Notes under the pieces: model-generated
Databases searched by the model: none
Told to the model about the DNA's origin: nothing
What the model saw: the letters and a program-made list of their open reading frames with translations, nothing else
DNA from: Microlunatus antarcticus
GTDB taxonomy: Bacteria > Actinomycetota > Actinomycetes > Propionibacteriales > Propionibacteriaceae
DNA: 64,000 nucleotides
Direction of reading: 5' to 3'
Assembly (NCBI RefSeq): GCF_014193425.1
Contig: NZ_JACHZG010000001.1
Location: 3,286,001-3,350,000 of the forward strand
In this document: one piece after another, positions 45,674-55,853 of the stretch
How positions within the stretch are numbered: position 1 is the first letter of the stretch
Layout of the letters: each line of letters opens with the position of its first letter
Position numbers and translations under genes: made by a program

Positions 45674-47188
45674 TCAGTACGCGCCGCTCTTGCCGAGGAC
45701 GGCGGCGACGGTGCGCCAGACGATGACCAGGTCCTGGATGAGGGACCAGTTCTCGACGTAGTAGAGGTCGAGGCGGACCGACTCCTCCCACGACAGGTCG
45801 GAACGTCCGCTGACCTGCCACAGGCCGGTGATGCCCGGCTTGACCAGCAGGCGGCGGTGGACCATGTCGGAGTACGTCATGACCTCGTCGCGCAGCGGCG
45901 GGCGGGGGCCGACGATGCTCATCTGCCCGGTCAGCACGTTGAACAGCTGCGGCAGCTCGTCGAGGCTGAAGCGCCGGAGGACCTTGCCCAGCGAGGTGAC
46001 TCGGGGGTCGTCGCGCATCTTGAACAGCGGGCCGGCGCCCTGGTTGAGGTCGAGCAGGTTGAGCCGGACCTTGTCGGCGTCCTGCCGCATCGAGCGGAAC
46101 TTGAGCATGCCGAACGGCTCGCCGTTCAGGCCGATGCGCTCGGAGCGGTAGAAGACCTTGCCCGGGCTGGTCAGCTTGACCAGCAGCGCGATGACGATCA
46201 TGACCGGGGACAGCAGCAGGATGGCGACGGCCGCCCCGAGAGCGTCGACGGCGTGCTTGCCGAACTTGCCCGCCCCGCGGTACTGCGGCTTGTCCACGTG
46301 GAGCAGCGGGAGGCCGGCGACCGGGCGGACCTGCAGCCGGGGGCCGGCCACGTCGACGACGCCGGGCGCCACGACCAGGTCGGTGCCCGCGGCCTCGAGC
46401 TGCCAGGCCAGGGCCCGCATGCCCTCGTTGCCGAAGAACTCGGTGTTGCTGACGGCGACCATGTCGGCCTGGGTGGCCTCGACGGCGTCGATCACGGTGG
46501 ACTCGTCGCCGAGCACCGGGACGTGGTGACCCTCGATGTCGAGGACCCGGCCCGCGTGGCCCCAGCCGGGCTCGCAGACCCCGACCACGCGGAAGCCCGC
46601 GTTCGGGTCACGCTCGAAGACCTTGGCCATCGCGACGGCCGCACGGTGCGAGCCGACGACGAGGACGCTGGAGAGGTAGCGGCGCTGGGCCCGCTGCTTG
46701 TGCAACCAGGTGCGCCACAGCTTGCGCTGCAGCAGGAGCAGCGAGAGTCCGACCGGCAGGGCGACGAAGAGGTAGCCGCGGGCGACGTCGAGCTTGAGCA
46801 GGTACGCGAGGATCGCGACCGTGCCGAAGAGCGCGAACGAAGCGTGGGCGATGCGGCGGTACTCCTCCGGGCCCGAGCCGACGATGCGGCTCTCCCGGGT
46901 GTGGAACGCGGTGAGGGCCAGCGCCCAGAGCACGACCAGGACGGCGGAGACGATCGAGTAGCTGACCATCGAGCTCGGCAGCAGGACGGCGTCGCCGGTC
47001 GTGCCGAAGCGGGCGAGCTGGGCGGCGACGACCGCGGCGATGACGACGACGAGGTCCCCGACGGTGAGCCGGGCACGGTAGGCCTCGATCCAGCGCGCCG
47101 CGGGCGGTGCGGTGCTGAATCCGGTGCGGGCGAGGATGTGGTGAGGCGCTTGCGGCCTTGGATCGATCTGAGTCACGTCAGTCAGCAC
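45674..47188 (-). CDS. polyprenyl glycosylphosphotransferase (initiating sugar transferase)
   Basis: Starts the polysaccharide by moving a sugar-1-phosphate onto undecaprenyl phosphate. About 504 residues, WbaP/CpsE-like: four N-terminal helices (VGDLVVVIAAVVAAQLARF onwards), a CoA-binding-like Rossmann domain (SSVLVVGSHRAAVAMAKVF), a fifth helix (AVAILLLSPVMIVIALLVKL) and the catalytic bacterial sugar transferase domain with KFRSM, DELPQLFNVLTGQMSIVGPRP and KPGITGLWQVSGRSDLSWEE. The start is uncertain: GTG at 47188 or 47176, near GGGGAG; the frame is open to 47347. Divergent from the SGNH gene. Confidence 0.92.
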   Translation of the reverse strand: MLTDVTQIDPRPQAPHHILARTGFSTAPPAARWIEAYRARLTVGDLVVVIAAVVAAQLARFGTTGDAVLLPSSMVSYSIVSAVLVVLWALALTAFHTRESRIVGSGPEEYRRIAHASFALFGTVAILAYLLKLDVARGYLFVALPVGLSLLLLQRKLWRTWLHKQRAQRRYLSSVLVVGSHRAAVAMAKVFERDPNAGFRVVGVCEPGWGHAGRVLDIEGHHVPVLGDESTVIDAVEATQADMVAVSNTEFFGNEGMRALAWQLEAAGTDLVVAPGVVDVAGPRLQVRPVAGLPLLHVDKPQYRGAGKFGKHAVDALGAAVAILLLSPVMIVIALLVKLTSPGKVFYRSERIGLNGEPFGMLKFRSMRQDADKVRLNLLDLNQGAGPLFKMRDDPRVTSLGKVLRRFSLDELPQLFNVLTGQMSIVGPRPPLRDEVMTYSDMVHRRLLVKPGITGLWQVSGRSDLSWEESVRLDLYYVENWSLIQDLVIVWRTVAAVLGKSGAY

Positions 47189-47489
47189 TTCTCCCCGAGG
47201 TGGTGCCCACGAGTCATCCCTAACTCGTGCTGGGTCCTCGGACGCACGCACGCGGTGACTCTCGGGCTCCGGGGTGGCCCGCACCGGCGACAACGAGATC
47301 ATCGCCAGCAACGCCCTCACCCTAAGGGAACCTGAGTCTGAGGCCAAACGTTCCTGCGGTGACGGCTCTCATAGTGCCGAACGCTGCACGAAAAGGGGAC
47401 GGGCGGTAACCTTCCGCTCGTTCATGCAGGTCTCAGGAACAACCGGAAGGTGTCGTCGTCGCGATGCTCGAGCGCGTCGTCGTGATCCC
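47189..47489. promoter_or_regulatory. 301-bp divergent region, glycosylphosphotransferase / SGNH
   Basis: On the minus strand TAGGGT (near 47325) is a possible -10 for the glycosylphosphotransferase. On the plus strand a nine-codon reading frame (47464-47493, MLERVVVIP) with GGAAGG upstream ends in a GTGA overlap with the SGNH start. No other gene seen. Confidence 0.35.
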
Positions 47490-48248
47490 GTGAGCCGACG
47501 TTCCCGCGCCAGGACCCGCCTCGGCCTGGCCGTCGTCGCCACCCTCGCCGTCCTGGGGCTCGTCTCCGGCTGCAGCACCCCGGCCGCGCCGCCCGCCCCC
47601 GAGCCGACCTGCACCCTTCCCGACCCGCGCCCGACGCTGGTCCCCGGCAGCCTCGTCCTGCCCAAGAACCCCGACGTCCTGGTCCTCGGCGACTCCTACA
47701 CCGAGGGGTACGGCGCCGAGCCGGAGACGAAGGGCTGGGCCTACCTCGTGGGCAAGCCGCTCGGGTGGAAGGTCACGGTCAACGGCGTCGGCGGGACGGG
47801 CTACGTCAACCCGGGCCCGCGCAACGAGGGCACGTACCTCCAACGGCTGGCCGGCGTCCAGGGCGGCACGTTCGACCTCGTGGTGCTGCAGGGCGGGTCG
47901 AACGACCGCGACACCCCCTACCTCGCGCTCACCGACGCCGTCTCGCGCACGGTCGACGCGGTCCGGGCGAAGTTCCCCGGGACCGCGGTCCTCCTGATGG
48001 GCCCGGCGACCCCGTACGGGAAGCCCGACGGACCGCGGCTGGTCGCCCAGTGCGTGCTCGCCGGCTACGGGACGCAGCAGCACCTCCCGTTCGTCGACCC
48101 GCTCGCCGAGAGCTGGTTCGTCGACGGCGACGGGTCCCGCTACGCCAACCCGGTCAACGGGCACCCGAGCAACGCCGGCTACCGCGTGATCGCGGGCCGC
48201 TTCGAGACCGACGTCCGGGTGCTCCTCGGGACGACGAAGCGTTCCTGA
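47490..48248 (+). CDS. SGNH/GDSL-type hydrolase lipoprotein
   Basis: A 252-residue exported lipoprotein: basic N-terminus (SRRSRARTRLG), hydrophobic helix, lipobox LVSGC. The SGNH fold shows block I VLVLGDSYTEGYG (nucleophile Ser), block III LQGGSNDRD and block V NGHPSNAGY with the catalytic His. The residue three before that His is Val, not the usual Asp, so the triad may use another acid. It may remove acyl groups from the surface glycan made by this locus. Start at the GTG 47490 is likely but not certain. Its 3' end overlaps the convergent gene by 70 bp. Confidence 0.8.
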   Translation: MSRRSRARTRLGLAVVATLAVLGLVSGCSTPAAPPAPEPTCTLPDPRPTLVPGSLVLPKNPDVLVLGDSYTEGYGAEPETKGWAYLVGKPLGWKVTVNGVGGTGYVNPGPRNEGTYLQRLAGVQGGTFDLVVLQGGSNDRDTPYLALTDAVSRTVDAVRAKFPGTAVLLMGPATPYGKPDGPRLVAQCVLAGYGTQQHLPFVDPLAESWFVDGDGSRYANPVNGHPSNAGYRVIAGRFETDVRVLLGTTKRS

Positions 48249-49327
48249 CGCCGCGGGCGGCGGGCCGCCTCCTCGAAGACCGGGCGCAGCCGCTCGGTGG
48301 AGCGTCCGTCCTCCCACGAGCAGAACGTCCGCCGGAACGCGCGGTAGCGGGCCCGATGGGCGGCGTGCCCCTCGTCGAGCGTGCGCAGGGCGTGGAGCAG
48401 CTCCTCCGGCCGGCTGAGGACGGGCCCCGGCGCGACCGGCTCCAGGTCGAAGTAGAAGCCACGCAGCGAGTCGCGGTACGCCTCCAGGTCGTACGCGTAG
48501 AAGACCATCGGCTTCCCCGTCGCGGCGAAGTCGAACATCGTGGACGAGTAGTCCGTGACCATGACGTCGGCGGCCAGGAACAGCTCGGCCACGTCCGGGT
48601 GGTACGACACGTCGACCACGCCCTCGACGGCCGGTGCGTCGCGCAGGTGCGTCACCTTGTAGTGCAGCCGGGGCAGCAGGACGAAGCCCGGGCCGAGCGA
48701 CGCGGCCAGCTCGTCCAGGGGGACGGCGAACTCCAGCCCGCCGACGGGCGGCTCGAAGTGGTCGCGGTCGCGCCAGGTCGGGGTGTAGAGGACGGCCGTG
48801 ACGCCGTCGGGGATGCCCAGCGCCTTGCGGACCCGGGCCCGGGTCCGCGGGGCGGACGCGGACGTCAGGACGTCGTTGCGCGGGTAGCCGGTCTCCAGCA
48901 CGCTGCCGGTCCAGCCGAAGGCGGCCCGGAGCCGGGGCGTGCTGACGGCGTTGGGCGAGACGAGGTGGTCCCAGCGGGCCACGTCGCGGTCGAGCTCGGC
49001 GAGCCGCCCCTCCGGCGCCCACAGCACGTCGTGGTGGATCCGCTTGAGCGGCGTCCCGTGCCAGGTCTGGAGGTAGGTCGCCCCGGGAGCCTTGGTCCAC
49101 TCCGCCTCGAGGTGGGTGTTCGCCACGACCAGGTCGGCCGACTCCAGCGCGGCCACGGCAGCCGGGCCCTCGATCGGCACGGTCGCGACGTCGGCCGGGA
49201 AGCCGTGCAGGTGGGCGGGGTCGGCCAGCCACAGGTGCTCGCCCGGGTACTGGTCGCGGTAGGTCTCGTAGAGGACCCGGGGGCTGTCGCTGTAGCGACC
49301 GTCGAACGAGTTGTAGACCACCTTCAT
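48179..49327 (-). CDS. CDP-glycerol:glycerophosphotransferase family protein
   Basis: A 382-residue protein of the TagB/TagF type that adds or polymerises glycerol phosphate (or a similar polyol phosphate) in teichoic acid-like polymers. Marks are YLQTWHGTPLKRIHHD, TVLYTPTWRDRDHFEP (seen as AVLYTPTWRDRD), YHPDVAELFLAADVMVTDYSSTMFDFAATGKPMVF. ATG with GGAGGA seven bases upstream. Its presence suggests that the polysaccharide carries polyol-phosphate groups or that a separate teichoic-type polymer is made. The last 25 residues are Arg-rich and overlap the end of the SGNH gene on the other strand. Confidence 0.87.
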   Translation of the reverse strand: MKVVYNSFDGRYSDSPRVLYETYRDQYPGEHLWLADPAHLHGFPADVATVPIEGPAAVAALESADLVVANTHLEAEWTKAPGATYLQTWHGTPLKRIHHDVLWAPEGRLAELDRDVARWDHLVSPNAVSTPRLRAAFGWTGSVLETGYPRNDVLTSASAPRTRARVRKALGIPDGVTAVLYTPTWRDRDHFEPPVGGLEFAVPLDELAASLGPGFVLLPRLHYKVTHLRDAPAVEGVVDVSYHPDVAELFLAADVMVTDYSSTMFDFAATGKPMVFYAYDLEAYRDSLRGFYFDLEPVAPGPVLSRPEELLHALRTLDEGHAAHRARYRAFRRTFCSWEDGRSTERLRPVFEEAARRPRRQERFVVPRSTRTSVSKRPAITR

Positions 49328-49432
49328 GCGCGGTTCCTCCGTCAGGGTGTCGTCGACGCGCACGGCGCGCGGGCACACCCGGACGTGAGCCAGGCCTTCG
49401 GCTGGTGGCTGCTCGCTGATCCTCCGTGTGTG

Positions 49433-49482
49433 TCGCACCGGTGCGATGTGTCGATCTCTCGGACGGGCTTCTTCCCCGTCCG
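49433..49482. promoter_or_regulatory. palindrome and hairpin in the 320-bp gap 49328-49647
   Basis: TCGCACCGGTGCGA (49433-49446) is a perfect 14-bp palindrome and may be an operator. CGGACGGG/CCCGTCCG (49460-49467 and 49475-49482) is an 8-bp stem hairpin. The remainder of the gap up to 49587 shows nothing else clear. Confidence 0.4.
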
Positions 49483-49587
49483 ACCCTCCAGCAAACGACC
49501 CCGCCCCAAACGCCGACGCTGGACGAGAACGCGCTCGGTGCACCGACGCACCTCAGTCCGCGCCGCGACTGTCCCCCCTGGATGTGC

Positions 49588-49616
49588 TTGACGTCACTCT
49601 GGGCGCGGTTTAGTTT
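49588..49616 (+). promoter_or_regulatory. sigma-70-type promoter of the ROK/sugar operon
   Basis: TTGACG (49588-49593) and TAGTTT (49611-49616) are separated by 17 bp. The -10 runs straight into the ROK operator, so repressor binding would block the polymerase. Confidence 0.65.
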
Positions 49617-49634
49617 GTTGGACCAACAGACAAA
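49610..49634. promoter_or_regulatory. ROK-type operator
   Basis: The core TGTTGGACCAACA (49616-49628) is a perfect palindrome with a central A, extended by TTAGTT on the left and GACAAA on the right. It resembles the known XylR/ROK boxes (TTAGTTTGTT...AACAAACTAA). It lies 14 bp before the ROK start codon, so the operon is probably autorepressed. Confidence 0.7.
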
Positions 49635-49647
49635 GGAGCCTGTGGTG

Positions 49648-50921
49648 ATGGTCCGTGATCGCTCGCTGCTCGCGGACGCCGGCACGTCCGCGGGTCTGCT
49701 CGCGGTCCGGCGCCACAACCTCGCCCTGGTGATGTCGCACCTCCGCGCGGCCGGGGCCCGTTCGCGGGCGACCATCGCGGCCGAGACCGGCCTGAACAAG
49801 GCCACCGTGTCGAGCCTGGTCGCCGAGCTCGTCGAGCGGGGGCTCGTGGCCGAGGGCGAGACCGAGCGCGGTGCGGTCGGGCGCCCCTCGCAGCACGTCG
49901 ACCTCCGCGGCGGCACCTTCTTCACGGTCGGCGCCGAGGTGAACCTCGGCTACCTCTCCGTCGTGGCGCTGGACGTCCGGAGCGAGGTCGTCGCCGAGCG
50001 CTGGGTCCCGCTCGAGGCCGGCCCGCTCGACGCCGACGTCGCGCTCCCCCGCCTCGCCACGCTCGTCCTCGAGATCGTCGCCTCGCTCACCGCGGCCGGT
50101 GGCGAGCTCGTCGGGGTCACCGTGGCCGTCCCCGGCCTGGTGGAGCGCTCGACGGGCCGCGTCCTGCGGGCCCCCAACCTGGGCTGGGCGCAGACGCCGG
50201 TCGTCGAGCAGATGCGTGCGCTTCTCGACGACCCCGCCTGCCCGCTGCTCCTCGACAACGAGGCGAACCTGGCCGCCCGGGCCGAGGTCGACGCCCCCGG
50301 CCGGGCCGACGTCGCCGACCTCGTGCTGCTCACCGGGGTGGTCGGCGTCGGTGCCGGTGTGGTCGCCGCCGGCCGGCTGCTGCGCGGCGTACGCGGTTTC
50401 GCCGGCGAGGTCGGCCACCTGCAGGTCGACCCCGGCGGTCGCCGGTGCGGCTGCGGCCGACGGGGGTGCTGGGAGACCGTCGCCGGGCTGGACGCACTGC
50501 TGTCGGGGGCCGCGGACGCCGACGACCCCGTCCGCGACCCGACGCTGGACCTCGTGGCGCGCCTCGCCACGCTGATCGCCCGCGCCGAGGCCGGCGACCG
50601 CCGGACGCTGGACGCGCTGGACCGCACCGCGGACTGGCTCGGCACCGGGGCCGGGTTCCTGGTCAACCTGTTCGACCCCGGGCTGCTCGTGCTCGGCGGC
50701 TACTTCGCCCTCCTCGGGCCCTGGCTGGCCGAACCGCTGCGGAGGTCGCTGCCCGACCGGGTCTTCGCGCCCCAGCCGGCCGGCTGCCGGGTCGAGTCCT
50801 CGGCGCTCGGCTTCACCGCGGCCGCCCGCGGCGGCGCGCTCGAGGCGCTGACCTGGATCTTCGACGACCCCACCGCCGTGACCTCGCCCCGCGCCGGGGC
50901 CGTCCCCGCAGGAGCGCCCGC

Positions 50922-50925
<4 letters not shown>
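49648..50925 (+). CDS. ROK-family transcriptional repressor
   Basis: A 425-residue repressor: N-terminal winged HTH (RSRATIAAETGLNKATVSSLVAELVERGLVAEG) and C-terminal ROK domain with LDNEANLAA, GEVGHLQVDPGGRRCGCGRRGCWETVAG (sugar-contact His and the CxCx4C zinc site). The kinase-type phosphate loop (DxGxT) at the domain start is replaced by TVGAEVN, so it should be a sensor, not a kinase. The ATG at 49648 has AGGAG nine bases upstream; two GTGs just before are alternatives. Overlaps the ATPase gene (ATGA). It probably releases the operator when the imported sugar is present. Confidence 0.9.
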
Positions 50926-52477
<1,552 letters not shown>

Positions 52478-52481
<4 letters not shown>

Positions 52482-53539
52482 GCGAGCCCGAGACCGCGGT
52501 CGTCGGCCGCGCCACCCCGTCGCCGGGGGCGCAGCACGAACCGTCCCGCACGCCCGACCTCGACGCCGACGGCGGGGGGCTGGCGCACCTGCTGCGGACC
52601 GCGGCCGGCCGGAACCTCGGCCTCGTCGTCGCCCTGCTGATCCTCTGCGTCGCCGGGGTGGTGACCGGGGGCGACCGCTTCGCCGACGGCGCGAACGTCC
52701 TGACCATCCTGCGGCTGGCCGCCGTGATCGGCGTGGTGAGCGTGGGGCTCACGTTCGTCATCACCGGCGGCGGCATCGACCTGTCGGTCGGGGCGATCGT
52801 CGCGCTCAGCTCGGTCTGGTGCACGACGCTGGCCACCCAGACGATCGCGAACGAGACCACCTGGCTGGTCATGGTGTTCGCCGCCCTGGCCGTCGGCGCG
52901 GGCTGCGGCCTGGTGAACGGGGTGCTCGTCGCGTACGGGCGGATCGTCCCCTTCATCGCGACCCTGGCCATGCTGGCCGGCGCCCGCGGGCTGGCCGAGA
53001 TCATCTCCAACCGGCGTACGCAGATCGTGAACGTCCCCGCGTTCGTCGGCGTCCTCGACGCCGACGTGCTGGGAATCCCGGTGCTGGTCATCCTCTTCGC
53101 GGCGGTCGCCGCCATCGGGTGGGTCGTGCTCAACCGCACGACGTTCGGCCGCCGCACCGTCGCCGTCGGCGGCAACCCCGAGGCCGCGCGGCTCGCCGGC
53201 ATCCGGGTCCAGCGGCACACGATGTACCTCTACGTGCTGCTCGGCGTGTGCTGCGGCATCGCCGCCCTGATGCTGGTCGCCCGCACCACGACCGGCAGCT
53301 CGACCCACGGCACGCTCTACGAGCTCGACGCCATCGCCGCCGTCGTCATCGGCGGGACGCTGCTGTCGGGCGGTCGCGGCACCATCGTCGGCACGGTGCT
53401 GGGGGTGCTGATCTTCACCACGCTGTCGAACGTCTTCACGCTCAACAACCTCTCGATCTCCGCGCAGTCGGTGGTCAAGGGCCTGATCATCGTCGCCGCC
53501 GTCCTGCTCCAGCAGCGCCTCGCCGCCCGCAAGACCTGA
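52478..53539 (+). CDS. sugar ABC transporter permease (RbsC type)
   Basis: A 353-residue membrane protein with eight to ten helices. The CUT2 permease marks are FVITGGGIDLSVGAIVALSSV, NGVLVAYGRIVPFIATLAML, ELDAIAAVVIGGTLLSGGRGTIVGTVLGVL. A 45-residue hydrophilic N-terminal tail precedes the first helix. Overlaps the ATPase gene by ATGA; 44 bp before the binding-protein gene. Confidence 0.93.
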
Positions 53540-53583
53540 CCCACCCCGAGACCCGACCCGTTCACCGTCGAAAGGAAGTCGCC

Positions 53584-54657
53584 ATGTCCGTCCGTCCCTC
53601 CCGAGGTCTGCACCGCAGCCTCCTCGGCACCGCCACCGTCCTCAGCTGCACCGCGCTGCTCGCCGTGGCCGGCTGCACGAGCAACACCCCCGAGCCCACG
53701 ACCAGCGCGCCCGCGGCCAGCGCCCCCGCACCGGGCGCCGGCTCCGGGAACGACGCCCCGGGCGAGAAGGTCGTCATCGGCTTCTCCGCCCCGGCCGCCG
53801 ACCACGGCTGGATGGCGGCCATCACCGACAACGCGAAGAAGGCCGCGGCGGAGAACCCCGACGTCGAGCTGAAGGTCGCGGCCGGCACCAACGACGTCAA
53901 CCAGCAGATCAGCCAGGTCGAGACCTTCATCAACGACAAGGTCGGCGCGATCGTCATCCTGCCCTTCGACGGCGCGGCGCTGACCGCCGTGGCCAAGAAG
54001 GCCACGGAGGCCGGGATCCCCGTGATCAACGTGGACCGCGAGTTCAGCGACCCGAACGCCGCCCGCGTCACCGTCCTCGGCGACAACTACGGCATGGGCG
54101 TCTCGGCCGGGCAGTACCTCTGCACCCAGCTGCAGGGCAAGACCGACGCCGTGGTCGCCGAGATCGCCGGCATCGACTCGCTGCCGCTGACGCAGGACCG
54201 GAGCAAGGGCTTCAAGGACGCGCTCGAGAAGTGCGGTCAGAACGTCGACAACCGCGTCGCCGCCGACTTCACCGTCGAGGGCGGGGAGAAGGCGACCGCC
54301 AACCTGCTGCAGGCGGCCCCCAAGATCGACGCCATCTGGAACCACGACGACGACCAGGGCGTCGGCGTCCTGGCGGCGATCAAGAACGCCAACCGCAGCG
54401 AGTTCGTCATGATCGGCGGCGCCGGCTCGGCCAACGCCATGCGCGACATCAAGAGCGGCACCGGCGTGCTCAAGGCGACGGTCGTCTACCCGTCCACGCA
54501 GGGCGCCGACGGCATCAAGCTCGCCCGCCTGCTCGTGCAGAAGAAGGGCCTCGGCGACCTGCCCGAGGTCGAGGTCCCGCGCGTCGTCCAGCTCTACGCC
54601 CCGGTCGTCACGTCGGAGAACGTCGACCAGTACGCCGGGACCGCGTTCGAGTCCTGA
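53584..54657 (+). CDS. sugar-binding lipoprotein of the ABC transporter
   Basis: A 357-residue type I periplasmic-binding-fold lipoprotein (lipobox LAVAGC near residue 30), with a Pro/Ala/Ser linker and the ribose-binding-like sequence KVVIGFSAPAADHGWMAAI, FINDKVGAIVILPFDGAAL, GIPVINVDREF, IDAIWNHDDDQGVGVLAAI. Substrate cannot be told from sequence; five-carbon or inositol-type sugars are typical. ATG with GAAAGGAAG upstream. A hairpin just after the stop may raise its expression above that of the downstream gene. Confidence 0.92.
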   Translation: MSVRPSRGLHRSLLGTATVLSCTALLAVAGCTSNTPEPTTSAPAASAPAPGAGSGNDAPGEKVVIGFSAPAADHGWMAAITDNAKKAAAENPDVELKVAAGTNDVNQQISQVETFINDKVGAIVILPFDGAALTAVAKKATEAGIPVINVDREFSDPNAARVTVLGDNYGMGVSAGQYLCTQLQGKTDAVVAEIAGIDSLPLTQDRSKGFKDALEKCGQNVDNRVAADFTVEGGEKATANLLQAAPKIDAIWNHDDDQGVGVLAAIKNANRSEFVMIGGAGSANAMRDIKSGTGVLKATVVYPSTQGADGIKLARLLVQKKGLGDLPEVEVPRVVQLYAPVVTSENVDQYAGTAFES

Positions 54658-54670
54658 GTCGAGCCCGGAG

Positions 54671-54696
54671 CCGTCGGGGCCACCCGGCCCCGGCGG
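54671..54696 (+). terminator. attenuating hairpin after the binding-protein gene
   Basis: CCGTCGGGGCC and GGCCCCGGCGG form an 11-bp stem (one G-U pair) with a 4-nt loop, 14 bp after the stop. Such hairpins after binding-protein genes protect the upstream message and cut read-through. Confidence 0.6.
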
Positions 54697-54732
54697 CCCC
54701 ACCCCTGACCACCCGTGGAGGAGCAAGCACCG

Positions 54733-55740
54733 ATGACCCGACCGATCACCCTGTTCACCGGCCAGTGGGCCGACCTGCCGTTCGAGGAGGTGTGCCGGCT
54801 GGCCTCGTCGTGGGGCTACGACGGGCTGGAGATCGCCTGCTGGGGCGACCACTTCGACCCCTGGGCCGCCGTCGAGGACGCCGCGTACGTCCCGGCCAAG
54901 CTGGAGACCCTCAAGCGCCACGGCCTGCAGGTCTTCGCGATCAGCAACCACCTCAAGGGCCAGGCGGTCTGCGACGACCCGATCGACGCCCGGCACCGCG
55001 ACATCCTGCCGGACCGGATCTGGGGCGACGGCGACGCCGAGGGCGTCCGGCAGCGGGCGGCCGAGGAGATGAAGATGACCGCCCGGGCCGCGCGCAAGCT
55101 GGGCGTGGACGTGGTCGTCGGCTTCACCGGCTCGTCGATCTGGAAGTACGTGGCCATGTTCCCGCCCGCGTCGCAGTCCCTGGTCGACGCCGGGTACGAG
55201 GACTTCGCGAACCGCTGGAACCCGATCCTCGACGTCTTCGACGAGGAGGGCGTCAAGTTCGGGCACGAGGTGCACCCGAGCGAGATCGCGTACGACTACT
55301 GGACGACGACGCGCGCCCTGGAGGCGGTCGGGCACCGCGAGGCCTTCGGCCTCAACTGGGACCCGAGCCACTTCGTGTGGCAGGACCTCGACCCGGTCGG
55401 CTTCCTCTGGGACTTCCAGGACCGGATCGTCCACGTCGACTGCAAGGACGCCAAGCTCCAGGTCGGCAACGGGCGGAACGGTCGGATGGGGTCGCACCTG
55501 GCCTGGGCCGACCCGCGCCGCGGCTGGGACTTCGTCTCCACCGGGCACGGCGACGTCCCGTGGGAGCGCTGCTTCCGGATGCTCAACACGATCGGCTACA
55601 CCGGCCCGATCTCGGTCGAGTGGGAGGACGCCGGCATGGACCGGCTCGTCGGGGCCCCCGAGGCGCTGGAGTTCGTGAAGCGGCTCGCCTTCGACGCCCC
55701 CGACGCCGCCTTCGACGCGGCGTTCAGCAACCAGGGCTGA
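54733..55740 (+). CDS. TIM-barrel sugar phosphate isomerase/epimerase
   Basis: A 335-residue member of the xylose isomerase-like (AP endonuclease 2) family. Metal-ligand segments are [38 protein letters not shown] and [12 protein letters not shown]. Members isomerise or epimerise keto sugars and inositol derivatives, which fits the uptake operon; the exact sugar is unknown. ATG with GGAGGAG nine bases upstream. It probably starts catabolism of the imported sugar, though no kinase or dehydrogenase gene lies next to it. Confidence 0.87.
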   Translation: MTRPITLFTGQWADLPFEEVCRLASSWGYDGLEIACWGDHFDPWAAVEDAAYVPAKLETLKRHGLQVFAISNHLKGQAVCDDPIDARHRDILPDRIWGDGDAEGVRQRAAEEMKMTARAARKLGVDVVVGFTGSSIWKYVAMFPPASQSLVDAGYEDFANRWNPILDVFDEEGVKFGHEVHPSEIAYDYWTTTRALEAVGHREAFGLNWDPSHFVWQDLDPVGFLWDFQDRIVHVDCKDAKLQVGNGRNGRMGSHLAWADPRRGWDFVSTGHGDVPWERCFRMLNTIGYTGPISVEWEDAGMDRLVGAPEALEFVKRLAFDAPDAAFDAAFSNQG

Positions 55741-55748
55741 GACCACCC

Positions 55749-55819
55749 GACTCCCGCGCCCCGGCGGCCACGCTGCGCCCGTTCCTGCGAGCGCGACCAC
55801 GCCGCCGGGGCGCAGAGTC
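55749..55819 (+). terminator. long hairpin after the isomerase gene
   Basis: GCGCCCCGGCGG (55756-55767) pairs with CCGCCGGGGCGC (55802-55813), extended by GACTC/GAGTC at the base. The loop is 34 nt. It likely ends the sugar operon and separates it from the acVLRF1 gene. Confidence 0.6.
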
Positions 55820-55853
55820 GTCGGGCCGGCCGCTCCTGACGGAGGATCGACCG

